Of a DNA stretch of 64,000 nt, positions 51,567 to 60,430 are shown piece after piece. The position numbers and the translations under genes are program-made. Numbering within the stretch: position 1 is the first letter of the stretch; each line of letters begins with the position of its first letter. The DNA is from Staphylococcus ratti. GTDB taxonomy: Bacteria; Bacillota; Bacilli; Staphylococcales; Staphylococcaceae. The notes under the pieces are model-generated. The model was not told the DNA's origin. It was given only the letters and a program-made list of their open reading frames with translations, and did not search any database. The stretch spans positions 744,001-808,000 of the forward strand of contig NZ_CP086654.1 in NCBI RefSeq assembly GCF_020883535.1, in the 5' to 3' direction.

Positions 51567-52127
51567 ATGGATAAAATCACTTTTTTAAATGAACTTGAGC
51601 ATCAGTTAAAGCGCTTACCGAATCAACTTGTAGATAATGTGATGAATCAGTATGAAACGCATTTCTATAAAGAAAATGAAAAAGGGAAGTCTGATTCAGA
51701 AATCATCCAAGCTTTAGATAAGCCGAAGCAAATTGCAAAGAAAAAGTATGCTAAATATGCGGTCAAAGATGCCGAAATCAAACCGGATTTTAATCATATT
51801 AGAAGGGCGGTTTTTGCAACGATAGGAATGAGTATTATTACGTTATTCTTTATCGTTGTGCCATTAATTTTCATTCTTTTATTTATTATTATAGGTACGT
51901 TCATTGCATTAGGGATGATTTTAACACCAATAATTGTATTTATAACTAATATTTATGCAGGCTTGGCTCAATTCTCACTGACCAATTACTTATTTAGTTT
52001 TGCTTATTCTGGTTTAGGTCTAATGTTATTTGTATTAATTGTAAAATTTCTATGTCTATTGCGTAATGGATTGATTCGTTATCTAAAATGGAATATTAAT
52101 TTTATTAAAAAAGGAACATTTCAATGA
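51567..52127 (+). CDS. DUF1700 membrane protein
   Basis: A 186-residue protein. The N-terminal helical HAAS-type domain (FLNELEHQLKRLPNQLVDNVMNQYETHFYKENEKGKSDSEIIQALDKPKQIAKK) is followed by three or four hydrophobic segments from residue 75. It pairs with the next gene, a DUF4097 protein, overlapping by ATGA. In other Firmicutes this pair is usually led by a PadR regulator; none is present here. Envelope-stress roles have been suggested for such pairs. GGGGAGA precedes the start. Confidence 0.82.
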   Translation: MDKITFLNELEHQLKRLPNQLVDNVMNQYETHFYKENEKGKSDSEIIQALDKPKQIAKKKYAKYAVKDAEIKPDFNHIRRAVFATIGMSIITLFFIVVPLIFILLFIIIGTFIALGMILTPIIVFITNIYAGLAQFSLTNYLFSFAYSGLGLMLFVLIVKFLCLLRNGLIRYLKWNINFIKKGTFQ

Positions 52128-52969
52128 TGAAAAAATTATTTATGACCGGTTTAATTATGTTTCTTGTGTTTTTTGTAATTGGGACAGTCGTATGGTTTAC
52201 AGTTGAGGACAAAAATAATCGAATCGAAACAAAAGAAAAATCATTTAAACTTAATGAAATTAAAAGAATCAATGTACACTCTGATAATGCGGATGTTCAC
52301 ATCAAAAAAGGTGATACTTTTCATGTTAGTTACGAAGGAAAGTCTAAAGTGAATATTTCAAATCAAAATAAAACATTGCAAGTTTCGGATAATCAAAATG
52401 TGAAAAAGAGAATGTTAAATGTTAATCCTTTTAATAGTTCAAAAGCGCAACTTACTATTACAGTGCCTTCTAAACAGCTTGATGAAATTAATGTCACAAC
52501 ACAAGTCGGGATTTTAGATGTGGAGGATATTCAAAGTAGTAATGCGACATTTTGGAATGAAGTCACAGGTCAGATTAACGTAAATAATTGTACATTTAAT
52601 GATACGAATATTACGGCAAATGAGACGTTTATTAGTGTTAATAATAGCGCACTTTCTAATTCAGAAATTAGTGTGAATAAAGGTAAAATTGCAATTAATG
52701 ACGCGCTCGTTAAAAAAAGTGTTTTCAAGGTCGATCGAGGAAGTATAGAATTGAATAAAATGCAGCCAGAGTGTGATTTAAAAGCGTCAGTGAATCATGG
52801 TGATATTTCAATGCGTTACTTGAAATCACCTAAAGATGTGATGTTAAAATTAGTTCCAGAAAATGGCAAAATTCATGTTAATGTGCCTAACTTGCATCAA
52901 GGGAAAAATGGAACAGGTCAACATTTAATTGAACTTTATACGAATCAAGGAGATATTAATATTCTATAA
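52124..52969 (+). CDS. DUF4097 adhesin-like beta-repeat protein
   Basis: A 281-residue protein with an N-terminal membrane helix (LFMTGLIMFLVFFVIGTVVWF) and a long beta-rich part from residue 45, full of short repeats such as NVHSDNADVHIKKGD, VTTQVGILDVEDIQ and NKGKIAINDAL, typical of DUF4097 beta-helices. Likely anchored in the membrane with the helix facing out. Translationally coupled to the DUF1700 gene. Confidence 0.82.
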   Translation: MMKKLFMTGLIMFLVFFVIGTVVWFTVEDKNNRIETKEKSFKLNEIKRINVHSDNADVHIKKGDTFHVSYEGKSKVNISNQNKTLQVSDNQNVKKRMLNVNPFNSSKAQLTITVPSKQLDEINVTTQVGILDVEDIQSSNATFWNEVTGQINVNNCTFNDTNITANETFISVNNSALSNSEISVNKGKIAINDALVKKSVFKVDRGSIELNKMQPECDLKASVNHGDISMRYLKSPKDVMLKLVPENGKIHVNVPNLHQGKNGTGQHLIELYTNQGDINIL

Positions 52970-53038
52970 GAGGTTGGGACAACTGCTTTGAAATACCGTT
53001 TACCGGGCTTCAAAGCGGTTATAGCGTCCTAACCTTTT
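52968..53038. terminator. Composite bidirectional terminator
   Basis: AGGTTGGGAC at 52971-52980 pairs with GTCCTAACCT at the right end near 53027-53036, and an inner CTTTGAA/TTCAAAG stem extends it. It lies between convergent genes. Confidence 0.75.
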
Positions 53039-54077
53039 ATTTTGATGCAAAAGGAATATCGGTATCAAGCTTACCGATCAGTTTTGTAGTTTTGATAGGA
53101 TGACCTTCTAGCCAACTGCGAAAATTAATAGCGGTAGGAGACTGATTTTCGCCTAAGCTTATCCACGCAGTCAATGTTTTAGGGTCATACATTGTCGTAT
53201 GTATTGTGCCACTCCAACTTTTAAATAATTTGCTATAAACACCATAGTGAGGCTGGTTAAAACGCTTGAAAATTTCAAAACGCTCTAAGGGAGTATTCAA
53301 ATTGAGATTTAAACGTTGTAATCGTTCTTCAGATTCTTTAATATAGTTACGATTTTCATGAGTTAGTAATTTGAAGTGGTTTGTACACGTGCGATCATAA
53401 CGTACATCCACACTTCGAGGTGAAACTTCAACAATGGCATGTGCACCTGTTTGTTCTTGTAACATGTAGCTAAAAGAACTGCGATGAGGAATGGTTTTTA
53501 GCAGTTGAACCCCTTCAGCTACATTGCGACACGTTTCTAATATAATACGGCCAACCATATAACATACAAACCCGTTGGCAGGTTTTTTTCGATGCATAAA
53601 ATTATAAGCCATAACAAGCCCATGTTCATTCATCCCGTCCATGCGTCCTGTTGTACGTGACATTGGTCCAATTTGTGCAAAACCACCATCAGTCGGACGA
53701 TAGAGTTGATAGCGTCCGTCATAAGTAGCGGGGTGGTAATCATAATTGCGAATCATATAGTCGTCACCAATATAAACCGTACAGCCGCTATCCGGTAAAT
53801 CAGTGAAACGATAATGTGCAAAATTTAATATAGCTTGTTTCGTGGAGAGGTTTAAAGTATCTTGAATTCCTTTAATTTCTTCCCAAATACCAGGAGCAAA
53901 AGCTTGGAATACTTTATAGGTTTCGTGGACATCAATGTCAAAGCGAGGCACACGCTTTTTCCATTCTTTTTCTCTATTTTTTAACATTTGCGTTTGTTGC
54001 ATCCATTTAGCAACTTGTACACCGTAATCATAATGGCTACCTTCAAATGTTTGAATATCTATACTGACCTCTTGCAT
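53037..54077 (-). CDS. C45-family (acyl-CoA:6-APA acyltransferase-like) hydrolase
   Basis: A 346-residue Ntn-hydrolase-fold protein. The candidate nucleophile cysteine is in DSGCTVYIGDDYMIRNYDYHP near residue 98, with TTGRMDGMNEHGLVMAYNF downstream, as in the C45 and choloylglycine-hydrolase-like proteins. Such enzymes cleave linear amide bonds; the substrate is unknown. The Cys is internal, so activity would need processing or a self-cleaved start. ATG at 54077 is preferred; the frame is open 11 codons upstream. Confidence 0.8.
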   Translation of the reverse strand: MQEVSIDIQTFEGSHYDYGVQVAKWMQQTQMLKNREKEWKKRVPRFDIDVHETYKVFQAFAPGIWEEIKGIQDTLNLSTKQAILNFAHYRFTDLPDSGCTVYIGDDYMIRNYDYHPATYDGRYQLYRPTDGGFAQIGPMSRTTGRMDGMNEHGLVMAYNFMHRKKPANGFVCYMVGRIILETCRNVAEGVQLLKTIPHRSSFSYMLQEQTGAHAIVEVSPRSVDVRYDRTCTNHFKLLTHENRNYIKESEERLQRLNLNLNTPLERFEIFKRFNQPHYGVYSKLFKSWSGTIHTTMYDPKTLTAWISLGENQSPTAINFRSWLEGHPIKTTKLIGKLDTDIPFASK

Positions 54078-54221
54078 ACACTTCTGTCCTTTCTGAAATC
54101 TATTTAACACAATTTGTTACGGTGTTGTAATATATCGTTAATTGTATTTGACTTTTTATACGCTTATAATAACATTATATTCAATTAAAAATTATAGAAC
54201 ATTGTTCAGGGAGTGATAATC

Positions 54222-54281
54222 ATGTGGGTGAAACCATATATTATAGCAAAACAATGGTTATATCGTAATTTTTATCGTTAA
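54222..54281 (+). CDS. 19-residue cationic aromatic peptide
   Basis: MWVKPYIIAKQWLYRNFYR is encoded from ATG to TAA. GGGAGTGAT lies about 7 bases upstream, a good ribosome site. The peptide has two Lys, two Arg, no acidic residue and six aromatics, so it should bind membranes. It has its own promoter and terminator. Not recognised by me; too short for homology by eye. A phenol-soluble modulin is less likely because of its high tryptophan and tyrosine content and its small size. Confidence 0.5.
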   Translation: MWVKPYIIAKQWLYRNFYR

Positions 54282-54298
54282 CTCTGGCACATACGAAA

Positions 54299-54350
54299 AA
54301 AAAGATTGTTACAAACTTGAGGCAATTGTATCAAGGGGTAACAATCTTTT
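54299..54350. terminator. Bidirectional terminator
   Basis: Perfect 13-base stem (54299-54311 with 54338-54350), A and T runs on both sides, between the micropeptide and the convergent NTF2-like gene. Confidence 0.85.
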
Positions 54351-54353
54351 TTG

Positions 54354-54740
54354 TCATACATCAGTTACATTCGGTGTAATATAAACGGATTTGATTTGAT
54401 TAATATTATTATTCTTGGAAGATTCACCAAATGTTAGTGTGATGAGTGTTTTTGGTGTATTTTGATAATCTTGGTTTTCATTCGTGTACGTATAAAACAT
54501 AATCATTTGATTACCGTGTATATGCGCACGATGTATCATTTCGAAATTCCATTGTGAGTGAGGGTCAGCTTCGACAGCTGCCATTCTTGTTGCTAATAAT
54601 TGAATGAGTCTGGTTTTATTTAAAGCGATTGGCTCCCCCAAATCATTAATATAATAAGCGGCAACCGTATCATCAATCATTTCTGTGACGCGTTTAAGGT
54701 CATGATTCTTCCAAGAATTGAGAAATGAGATATAAGGCAT
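54354..54740 (-). CDS. NTF2-like (SnoaL-type) protein
   Basis: A 128-residue protein with the alpha-plus-beta pattern of the NTF2-like fold: WKNHDLKRVTEMIDDTVAAYYIN at the start, then FEMIHRAHIHGNQMIMFYTYTN and LITLTFGESS strands. No catalytic residues can be assigned. ATG at 54740 has AGAGG 8 bases upstream; an ATG six codons earlier is less likely. Confidence 0.65.
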   Translation of the reverse strand: MPYISFLNSWKNHDLKRVTEMIDDTVAAYYINDLGEPIALNKTRLIQLLATRMAAVEADPHSQWNFEMIHRAHIHGNQMIMFYTYTNENQDYQNTPKTLITLTFGESSKNNNINQIKSVYITPNVTDV

Positions 54741-54912
54741 TGTCGTAACCTCTTTCATACTGTTGATGTATTAAATGTAACATATTTCTTGGACGATATG
54801 AATATTAAGGCATAAACGTATGAGAAAAGGGTATAAGTTTATTGACGAATGACATTTATGTTATAATATTACATAGATAGAATAAACATTGGGATTTTGA
54901 GGTGAAACATTT

Positions 54913-55086
54913 ATGTGTAAATTTATTGGTGGAATCTTTAAAGCGTTCTTTGCTATCATGCTTGTAATGACTGTACTTGTAGGTGTTGGTGTTGCAGTAT
55001 TAGCATTTGTGTTTAAGAGAGACTTTGAAGATATTGAAAACAAAACAAAACAAATCATTTCTGATATTGAATCAAATCAAGGTTAA
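54913..55086 (+). CDS. Small membrane protein, 57 residues
   Basis: The frame MCKFIGGIFKAFFAIMLVMT begins a 57-residue protein with one long hydrophobic helix (residues 5-35) and a charged C-terminal tail (KRDFEDIENKTKQIISDIESNQG). GAGGTG is 8 bases upstream; a promoter-like TTGACG and TAATAT lies about 40 bases before. A perfect terminator follows at 55091-55121. Function unknown. Confidence 0.78.
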   Translation: MCKFIGGIFKAFFAIMLVMTVLVGVGVAVLAFVFKRDFEDIENKTKQIISDIESNQG

Positions 55087-55090
55087 GAAA

Positions 55091-55121
55091 AGACGAACAC
55101 TATGATGTGTTCGTCTTTTTA
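55091..55121 (+). terminator. Terminator after the small membrane protein
   Basis: AAGACGAACAC and GTGTTCGTCTT form a perfect 11-base stem around TATGAT, followed by TTT. Confidence 0.88.
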
Positions 55122-55203
55122 TTCGTCTTAAAAATTGTTCACTTGCATAATTATTCGTCTACACAAACAGAGTTACGTTGTTACCAAAATAAAAGATAGG
55201 GTG

Positions 55204-55779
55204 ATGATTTTGTATCAAAATCAAAACGTATTAGTATCGTATCGGTTAAATCAACAAACTGCTGAACAAGTTAAACAATTAGATAGACAACTTGGGAATC
55301 CTCATTTAGATGAAGTGGTGTCTCAAACATTCATAAAAGAAATATTGGGTGCACACCTTTTTGCTAGAAATATCACGATAGGAGTGAGTCAAGATTCTCA
55401 AATGATGGCAAGTGCAATACAGTTTAAAACACAGTTAGAAACATATCTTAATGCATGTGGTAGCTATACAAATATTGTTAAAATTGTCACTTGGAATGAT
55501 GAAAGTAAAAATATGAAGAAATTCGAACGTGCTTTTATAGAAAATGACCCGGATTTATGGTTTGTATTTTCTAATGCACTTGGTTTTTCTAGATTATTGA
55601 AGCGTTTGTATCGCAATGAACGTTTTGATCCTTCAAGAACGTACTGTATTAGTAATTTATGTTCCAATCATTTACTCGAGTTGCTAGGAGGAAAGTATTT
55701 TGAAGGCATGAAAGGCTTAACGCCGTCAGGAAAACCATGGTTAGTACAACAGGGAGAAATACAAATTTTATCTTCTTAG
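55204..55779 (+). CDS. Protein resembling a LacI-type effector domain without HTH
   Basis: A 191-residue protein of uncertain identity. Segments such as NITIGVSQDSQMMASAIQF and DPDLWFVFSNALGFSRLLKRLY look like the alternating strand-helix pattern of a periplasmic-binding or LacI-type domain, but no helix-turn-helix or signal peptide is present. It lies 67 bases before the lactonase gene on the same strand. The exact start is unclear: the frame is open from 55135, and 55204 follows a GGGTGATG-like site. Confidence 0.5.
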   Translation: MILYQNQNVLVSYRLNQQTAEQVKQLDRQLGNPHLDEVVSQTFIKEILGAHLFARNITIGVSQDSQMMASAIQFKTQLETYLNACGSYTNIVKIVTWNDESKNMKKFERAFIENDPDLWFVFSNALGFSRLLKRLYRNERFDPSRTYCISNLCSNHLLELLGGKYFEGMKGLTPSGKPWLVQQGEIQILSS

Positions 55780-55846
55780 TATCTTAAAGTGGTTATTCTT
55801 TGATAAAATAAAGCCAAGTTACTGAAATATACAGGGAGGAATACAT

Positions 55847-56887
55847 ATGACTGTAAAAGGTTATATAGGCTCATATACAAAAAAAGAGGGTGCAGGACTA
55901 TATTGTTTTGAATTAGATGAATCTAAAAGCTGTATTTCTAAAATAGATACAGCGTATGAATTAAATGCATCCACATATTTCGATATTTATGAAGATACGC
56001 TTGTAGCAATTACTAAAAATGACCAATATAGTGGGGTAGCATCATTTAAAATAAAGCAAGATGGTCAATTGGAGAAAACAGGAGAATGTTTAGAGTCTTT
56101 GAAGGGTTCAGGATGTTATGTCTCAATCTCTCCAGATGGACAGTTTGTTTTTGAAGCGGTATACGGTGATGGTATTGCAAGAATATATGAATTTGATGCT
56201 GAATCGCAAAAAGTAGTTCGCTTAATAGAAGAAGTGTATCATGAATATCCAAAGGGGCCTAATGTAAGTCGTCAAGATCAATCGCATGTACACTATTTAG
56301 AAGTGACACCTGAACAAAAGTATGTTGTAGCAGTTGATTTAGGTGCAGATTTATTAGTTTCTTACCATTACGGACAAAAAGGTTTGGAAGTTGCACATCG
56401 TACAACTATGCAACCAGGCGACGGCCCTCGACATATTGCTTACCATATAACTGGTAAATATGCCTATATTGTCAATGAGTTGTCGAATACTGTCGTTGTG
56501 ATGGCTTATGACGATGGACAATTTAAAGAAATAGAACGTCATTTAACAATTCCAGAAGCTTATTTACAACCTACTAAATTGGCTGCGGTTCGTATTTCAG
56601 AAGATCAGAGATATTTATATATTAGTAATCGTGGACATGACAGCATTGCGATTTTTAAAATTTTAGAAGAAGGTGCTCGTCTAGAATTAGTAGACATCGT
56701 TTCAACAGGTGGAGAATTTCCACGCGACTTCAATATTTCACCTTCAGGTCAACATCTTGTAGTGGCACATCAAGAAGATGATTCGCGCGTCGTAGTATTT
56801 GAACGTGATTTGGAGCATGGCACATTAATTAAACGTGATGATAATGCTTTCGCAGCAGAAGGCGTTAGTGTTAAATTTAAAAAGTAA
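55847..56887 (+). CDS. pgl: Lactonase-family beta-propeller (6-phosphogluconolactonase-like)
   Basis: A 346-residue seven-bladed propeller of the YkgB/Pgl lactonase family: GYIGSYTKKEGAGLY start, repeated blades with DG-type turns, HVHYLEVTPEQKYVVAVDLGADLL, GDGPRHIAYHITGKYAYIVNEL, and FPRDFNISPSGQHLVVAHQ. It would hydrolyse 6-phosphogluconolactone in the pentose phosphate route, which connects to gntK upstream. GGGAGG precedes the start; a terminator follows. Confidence 0.85.
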   Translation: MTVKGYIGSYTKKEGAGLYCFELDESKSCISKIDTAYELNASTYFDIYEDTLVAITKNDQYSGVASFKIKQDGQLEKTGECLESLKGSGCYVSISPDGQFVFEAVYGDGIARIYEFDAESQKVVRLIEEVYHEYPKGPNVSRQDQSHVHYLEVTPEQKYVVAVDLGADLLVSYHYGQKGLEVAHRTTMQPGDGPRHIAYHITGKYAYIVNELSNTVVVMAYDDGQFKEIERHLTIPEAYLQPTKLAAVRISEDQRYLYISNRGHDSIAIFKILEEGARLELVDIVSTGGEFPRDFNISPSGQHLVVAHQEDDSRVVVFERDLEHGTLIKRDDNAFAAEGVSVKFKK

Positions 56888-56904
56888 AAATTTAAAAGTT
56901 AAAA

Positions 56905-56942
56905 ATAAAGTCGAGAAGTGTTTTCAACTTCTCGACTTTATT
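56905..56942. terminator. Bidirectional terminator
   Basis: AATAAAGTCGAGAAGT and ACTTCTCGACTTTATT form a perfect 16-base stem with a 6- to 7-base loop between the lactonase and the convergent aldehyde dehydrogenase gene. Confidence 0.9.
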
Positions 56943-56946
56943 TGTG

Positions 56947-58329
56947 TTATTTGCTTTTAGTAAAAAATTGTTTTACCGCATTTAACTTACCCTTATAAGG
57001 AGGGAATAAAATGCCAGTTTCGAGTTTCGTAGTTTTGAAAATATATGGCTTCTCATGTGAGAATGTATCAAAAGTGTATTTCCCATGATAACGCCCTATT
57101 CCTGAAGCACCGACACCACCAAAAGGTAGCTTTGGATTAGCGAGTTGGAGCAGTGTATCGTTAATTGCGCCACTTCCAAATGACAACATTTCTATGACGC
57201 GATTAGATATATTTTCATCTTCTGTAAAGACATACAATGCAAGTGGTTTCGGCAATGTATTTAACCAAGCTAGTGCTTCATCTAGCGTTTCATATGTGAG
57301 TATAGGCAAAATAGGGCCAAAGATTTCTTCTTGCATAATGAAGTCATCAGGATGAATATCATCCAATACTGTAGGCTCAATTAATTTTGTTTGTGCGTCT
57401 TGGTAACCACCAATGACGATGTTTGATTGGTGGACATCTAATAAACGAGAAAGCCGTTCAAAATGTTGCTGACTCACAATGCGACCTAAGTCTTCGCTTT
57501 CAGCTGGTTTGTCGCCATAAAATTCTTTAATTGTAGTCTTCATAGCACGCACAAAATCCTCTTTAATAGCTGCGTCAATTAACACATAGTCAGGCGCTAC
57601 ACATGTTTGACCTAAGTTCATAAATTTGCCGAAACAGATACGTTCACTGGCAACTTTTAAATTGGCCGTTTTATCAATAATTGTAGGCGATTTCCCACCA
57701 AGTTCCAATGTGACAGGGGTCAAATGCTTAGCAGCAGACTCATAGACGATTTGCCCGACTTTTGTACTTCCAGTGAAAAAAATGTGATTAAAAGGTAATT
57801 GTAATAACGATTGGAGACATGCTTTTCCACCTTGAACGACAGAAACATAGTCACTTTCAAATGTTTCCTCGATAATCGTTGCTATCACATTAGAAACATT
57901 AGGTGTCAGTTCTGAAGGTTTAACAATGGCTGTGTTTCCAGCTGCAATTGCTCCAATCAATGGCTCCATAACTAGCTGAAAAGGATAATTGAAAGGGCCG
58001 ATAATGAGTACGGTACCTAACGGCTCTTTTACGATAAAACTTTTTGCTGGAAATAAGAAAAAGGGTGTTTCAACAGCACGTTTTTTAGTCCATTTTTTTA
58101 AATTTTTACGATAATGATTAATCACATTAATGGTATAACCAATTTCGGTACCAAAAGCTTCTACATAGTTTTTTCCTAAATCTTCTTTTAAAGCTTCAAA
58201 TAATGCTTTTTCATGTTTTTTAATACTCTTTTTTAAGGTTTTAAGCTTTTGTTTTCTAGTGGCAATAGAGCGTGTCTCTAAAGTATCAAAATAATTTTGT
58301 GATGCTTCGAATAGCAATCGATAATCCAA
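56947..58329 (-). CDS. Aldehyde dehydrogenase
   Basis: A 460-residue NAD(P)-dependent aldehyde dehydrogenase. NAD-binding GTVLIIGPFNYPFQL and FTGSTKVGQIVYE, the catalytic Glu in VTLELGGKSPTII, and Cys in NLGQTCVAPDY are all present. It resembles the short fatty-aldehyde type. TTG at 58329 follows GAGGTGA and gives a start MDYRLLFEASQNYF, as in relatives; the frame is open 17 codons further. Confidence 0.9.
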   Translation of the reverse strand: MDYRLLFEASQNYFDTLETRSIATRKQKLKTLKKSIKKHEKALFEALKEDLGKNYVEAFGTEIGYTINVINHYRKNLKKWTKKRAVETPFFLFPAKSFIVKEPLGTVLIIGPFNYPFQLVMEPLIGAIAAGNTAIVKPSELTPNVSNVIATIIEETFESDYVSVVQGGKACLQSLLQLPFNHIFFTGSTKVGQIVYESAAKHLTPVTLELGGKSPTIIDKTANLKVASERICFGKFMNLGQTCVAPDYVLIDAAIKEDFVRAMKTTIKEFYGDKPAESEDLGRIVSQQHFERLSRLLDVHQSNIVIGGYQDAQTKLIEPTVLDDIHPDDFIMQEEIFGPILPILTYETLDEALAWLNTLPKPLALYVFTEDENISNRVIEMLSFGSGAINDTLLQLANPKLPFGGVGASGIGRYHGKYTFDTFSHEKPYIFKTTKLETGILFPPYKGKLNAVKQFFTKSK

Positions 58330-58360
58330 TACTATCACCTCATTTTTAGGTTGAAAAAAT

Positions 58361-58396
58361 AGGTTGAGACAAACCAGCATACATATGTCTCAACCT
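58361..58396. repeat. Intergenic hairpin
   Basis: AGGTTGAGACA (58361-58371) and TGTCTCAACCT (58386-58396), a perfect 11-base stem, 14-base loop. Lies between genes on the minus strand. The rest to 58508 shows no feature. Confidence 0.7.
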
Positions 58397-58508
58397 CGTA
58401 AGGAGTGTATTACGGTGAATCATGAGTTTTGGTCCTGATAGCATATTTTAGTCTGTTTAAATCTTCAATGCTTCTGTCCCAATCTCATTGCCACATGTAA
58501 CAAATTAT

Positions 58509-58790
58509 TTATCTTTTTCTTAAATACGATAGGGAATCATCTCGCTCGAATTGTACACGTGCATATGAACAAGAAGGGATGATTTTCAAATTTTCATCTT
58601 TTGCTTTTTGAATGACAGCATCAAACAATTGCTTTGCGACGCCACTACCTCTCAAACTTGGTTCTACAAACGTATGATTGACATCGATCGTATCATTGCT
58701 TACAAAATAATACGTTATTTCGGCTTTAGGAGCATGTTCATTTTCACCAACAAAAAATTTATTTGTACCTTCGTTTACTGTTACTGGCAT
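58509..58790 (-). CDS. YjdJ-type GNAT acetyltransferase
   Basis: A 93-residue minimal GNAT domain. VNHTFVEPSLRGSGVAKQLFDAVIQKAKDENLKIIPSCSYA is the acetyl-CoA site (RGxGVA) followed by the conserved C-terminal PxC-x-YA. This small group usually acts on small molecules or unknown substrates. It lies 20 bases after ppaC. Confidence 0.85.
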   Translation of the reverse strand: MPVTVNEGTNKFFVGENEHAPKAEITYYFVSNDTIDVNHTFVEPSLRGSGVAKQLFDAVIQKAKDENLKIIPSCSYARVQFERDDSLSYLRKR

Positions 58791-58810
58791 ATTTTCACCT
58801 TCAATTCGTA

Positions 58811-59734
58811 TTATGATAATGCTTCTGTAACTTGAGGAACGACTTGTTTTTTACGAGATACTACGCCAGGTAAAAAGGCTGTGTTATTTTCTAATGTCGT
58901 ATTAAATGCACTTGCGATTTTATCTGTATTAGCACCTGTCACTAAAATTTTAGAGTTACTATTTAAAATGTCAGTGACTACTAAAATAAATGACGTATAA
59001 TTTTGTTCAGCAGTTTCTTGGTTCATTGCATTTTCAAACGCTTCTTGACGTTCCAATACTTCATCAATGTCTACCGTATTAACTTGAGCAATACGCACAA
59101 CATTTTCACCAATATTGAATGATTTTGCGTCTTTGTTGAGTAGTTCTTTTTCAGTGCTATCTTTAGTAGATGCGCCTGCTTTTAACATGTCTAATCCATA
59201 TTGATCAACGTCAACATTTGCGATACGTGCTAATGCACGCGCAGCATTTACATCTTGTTCTGTACATGTAGGTGATTTAAATAAAAGACTATCAGAAACA
59301 ATTGCTGAAATCATGAGTCCAGCGATTTCTGGTTTAATTTCATAACCGCGTTCATTGTACATTTTGTAAAGAATTGTAGCTGTACAACCTACTGGTTCAG
59401 CACGGTAGTATAGTGGCCCAGCTGTTTCAAAGTTAGCAATACGATGATGGTCAATGACGTGCTTTACATTGGCATTTTCGATTGTTTTTGCACTTTGTTG
59501 GAATTCGTTGTGGTCAACTAAAATAACATCTTTGCCTGTTAAGTCGTCTGATAAAAGCTCTGGTGCTTCAACATTAAAGTAATTTAAAGCATATTGTGTT
59601 TCTGGTGCTACGTCACCTAGGCGATATGCTTTTGCTTCTTTGTTTCCATGTGATTGTTCAAAGTCTGCCATAATAATAGCTGATGTTATTGCGTCCGTAT
59701 CTGGATTTTGATGTCCAAAAATATATGTTGTCAT
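58811..59734 (-). CDS. ppaC: Manganese-dependent inorganic pyrophosphatase
   Basis: A 307-residue family II pyrophosphatase. Metal-binding motifs are FGHQNPDTDAITSAI (His8, Asp12, Asp14), DHNEFQQS and the family signature DHHRIANF near residue 97; the C-terminal RKKQVVPQ loop binds phosphate. It drives biosynthesis by hydrolysing pyrophosphate. Next gene downstream is the GNAT above. Confidence 0.96.
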   Translation of the reverse strand: MTTYIFGHQNPDTDAITSAIIMADFEQSHGNKEAKAYRLGDVAPETQYALNYFNVEAPELLSDDLTGKDVILVDHNEFQQSAKTIENANVKHVIDHHRIANFETAGPLYYRAEPVGCTATILYKMYNERGYEIKPEIAGLMISAIVSDSLLFKSPTCTEQDVNAARALARIANVDVDQYGLDMLKAGASTKDSTEKELLNKDAKSFNIGENVVRIAQVNTVDIDEVLERQEAFENAMNQETAEQNYTSFILVVTDILNSNSKILVTGANTDKIASAFNTTLENNTAFLPGVVSRKKQVVPQVTEALS

Positions 59735-59796
59735 ATTTCAAACTCCTTATTTTTTAACTATTGATTTATTAAATATTTTAGCATGGTACTCAGGTT

Positions 59797-60348
59797 TTAT
59801 TCCACCGTTGCGCCTAATGTGTTTTTGAAGTGGGTAAGTGCCCATTCATGACCTTGAGGATTAAAAGTCGCAACCCCTTTTTTAGGGATAATTAATTGAT
59901 AATTTAAATTATAAGCAGTTGAAGCCGTGTGTAATACACAAATATCAGTACATACGCCTACGATTTCTAAAGTATCTACTTTTCTTTCTCGTAATAGGGT
60001 GTCCAAAGGTGTTCCAAAGAAAGAATCGTAACGGCGTTTATCTATAAAAAATACATGTTCATCATGTTGGATGTCGTTAAAAATTGAGCCTACGCGGCCA
60101 TATAAATTTCTCCCTTCAGTTCCGATAATGTTGTGTGGAGGAAAACTTTTAGACTCTGGATGAGTTGGATCATTTTCAAAGTGTAAATCCATCATAAAAA
60201 ATATGTTTTCTTTTGCCTCGTGATAATGCTTAATACGATCAACAATAAAACCTTCAATGGCTTGACCAGATTTTCCGCAAGTTAATTTTCCAGTGTCTGA
60301 AATAAAGTCATTGGAATAGTCAACAATAATTAATGCTTTCTTTGACAT
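59797..60348 (-). CDS. pncA: Isochorismatase-family cysteine hydrolase (nicotinamidase-like)
   Basis: A 183-residue cysteine hydrolase with a predicted triad Asp9 (IIVDYSNDF), Lys near residue 104 (FFIDKRRYDSFFGTPL) and Cys near residue 133 (VGVCTDICVLHTA); the last motif is typical of nicotinamidases. The MDLHFEND segment supplies zinc ligands. Converting nicotinamide to nicotinate would feed PncB, encoded at the end of the window. Substrate is inferred. Confidence 0.82.
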   Translation of the reverse strand: MSKKALIIVDYSNDFISDTGKLTCGKSGQAIEGFIVDRIKHYHEAKENIFFMMDLHFENDPTHPESKSFPPHNIIGTEGRNLYGRVGSIFNDIQHDEHVFFIDKRRYDSFFGTPLDTLLRERKVDTLEIVGVCTDICVLHTASTAYNLNYQLIIPKKGVATFNPQGHEWALTHFKNTLGATVE

Positions 60349-60430
60349 AATGTCCTCCTAAAAATTGGGTATACTATCTGTAACAAGAGATGTTTATAGT
60401 ATAACGCAAATATGAAAGGATACTAGACCT

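Larger units (their letters stand above)
54162..54350 (+). ncRNA. Candidate short transcript carrying a micropeptide
   Basis: A promoter TTGTAT (54162-54167), 17 bases, TATAAT (54185-54190) and a perfect-stem terminator AAAAGATTGTTAC (54299-54311) / GTAACAATCTTTT (54338-54350) bracket a transcript of about 150 bases that holds only the 19-residue frame at 54222-54281. It may act as an RNA, an mRNA or both. Confidence 0.5.

Noticed and set aside
60361..60430. A second sigma-B promoter (GGGTAT at 60367) upstream of the beta-helix gene
   Set aside because: No GTTTAA-like -35 lies 12-15 bases upstream.
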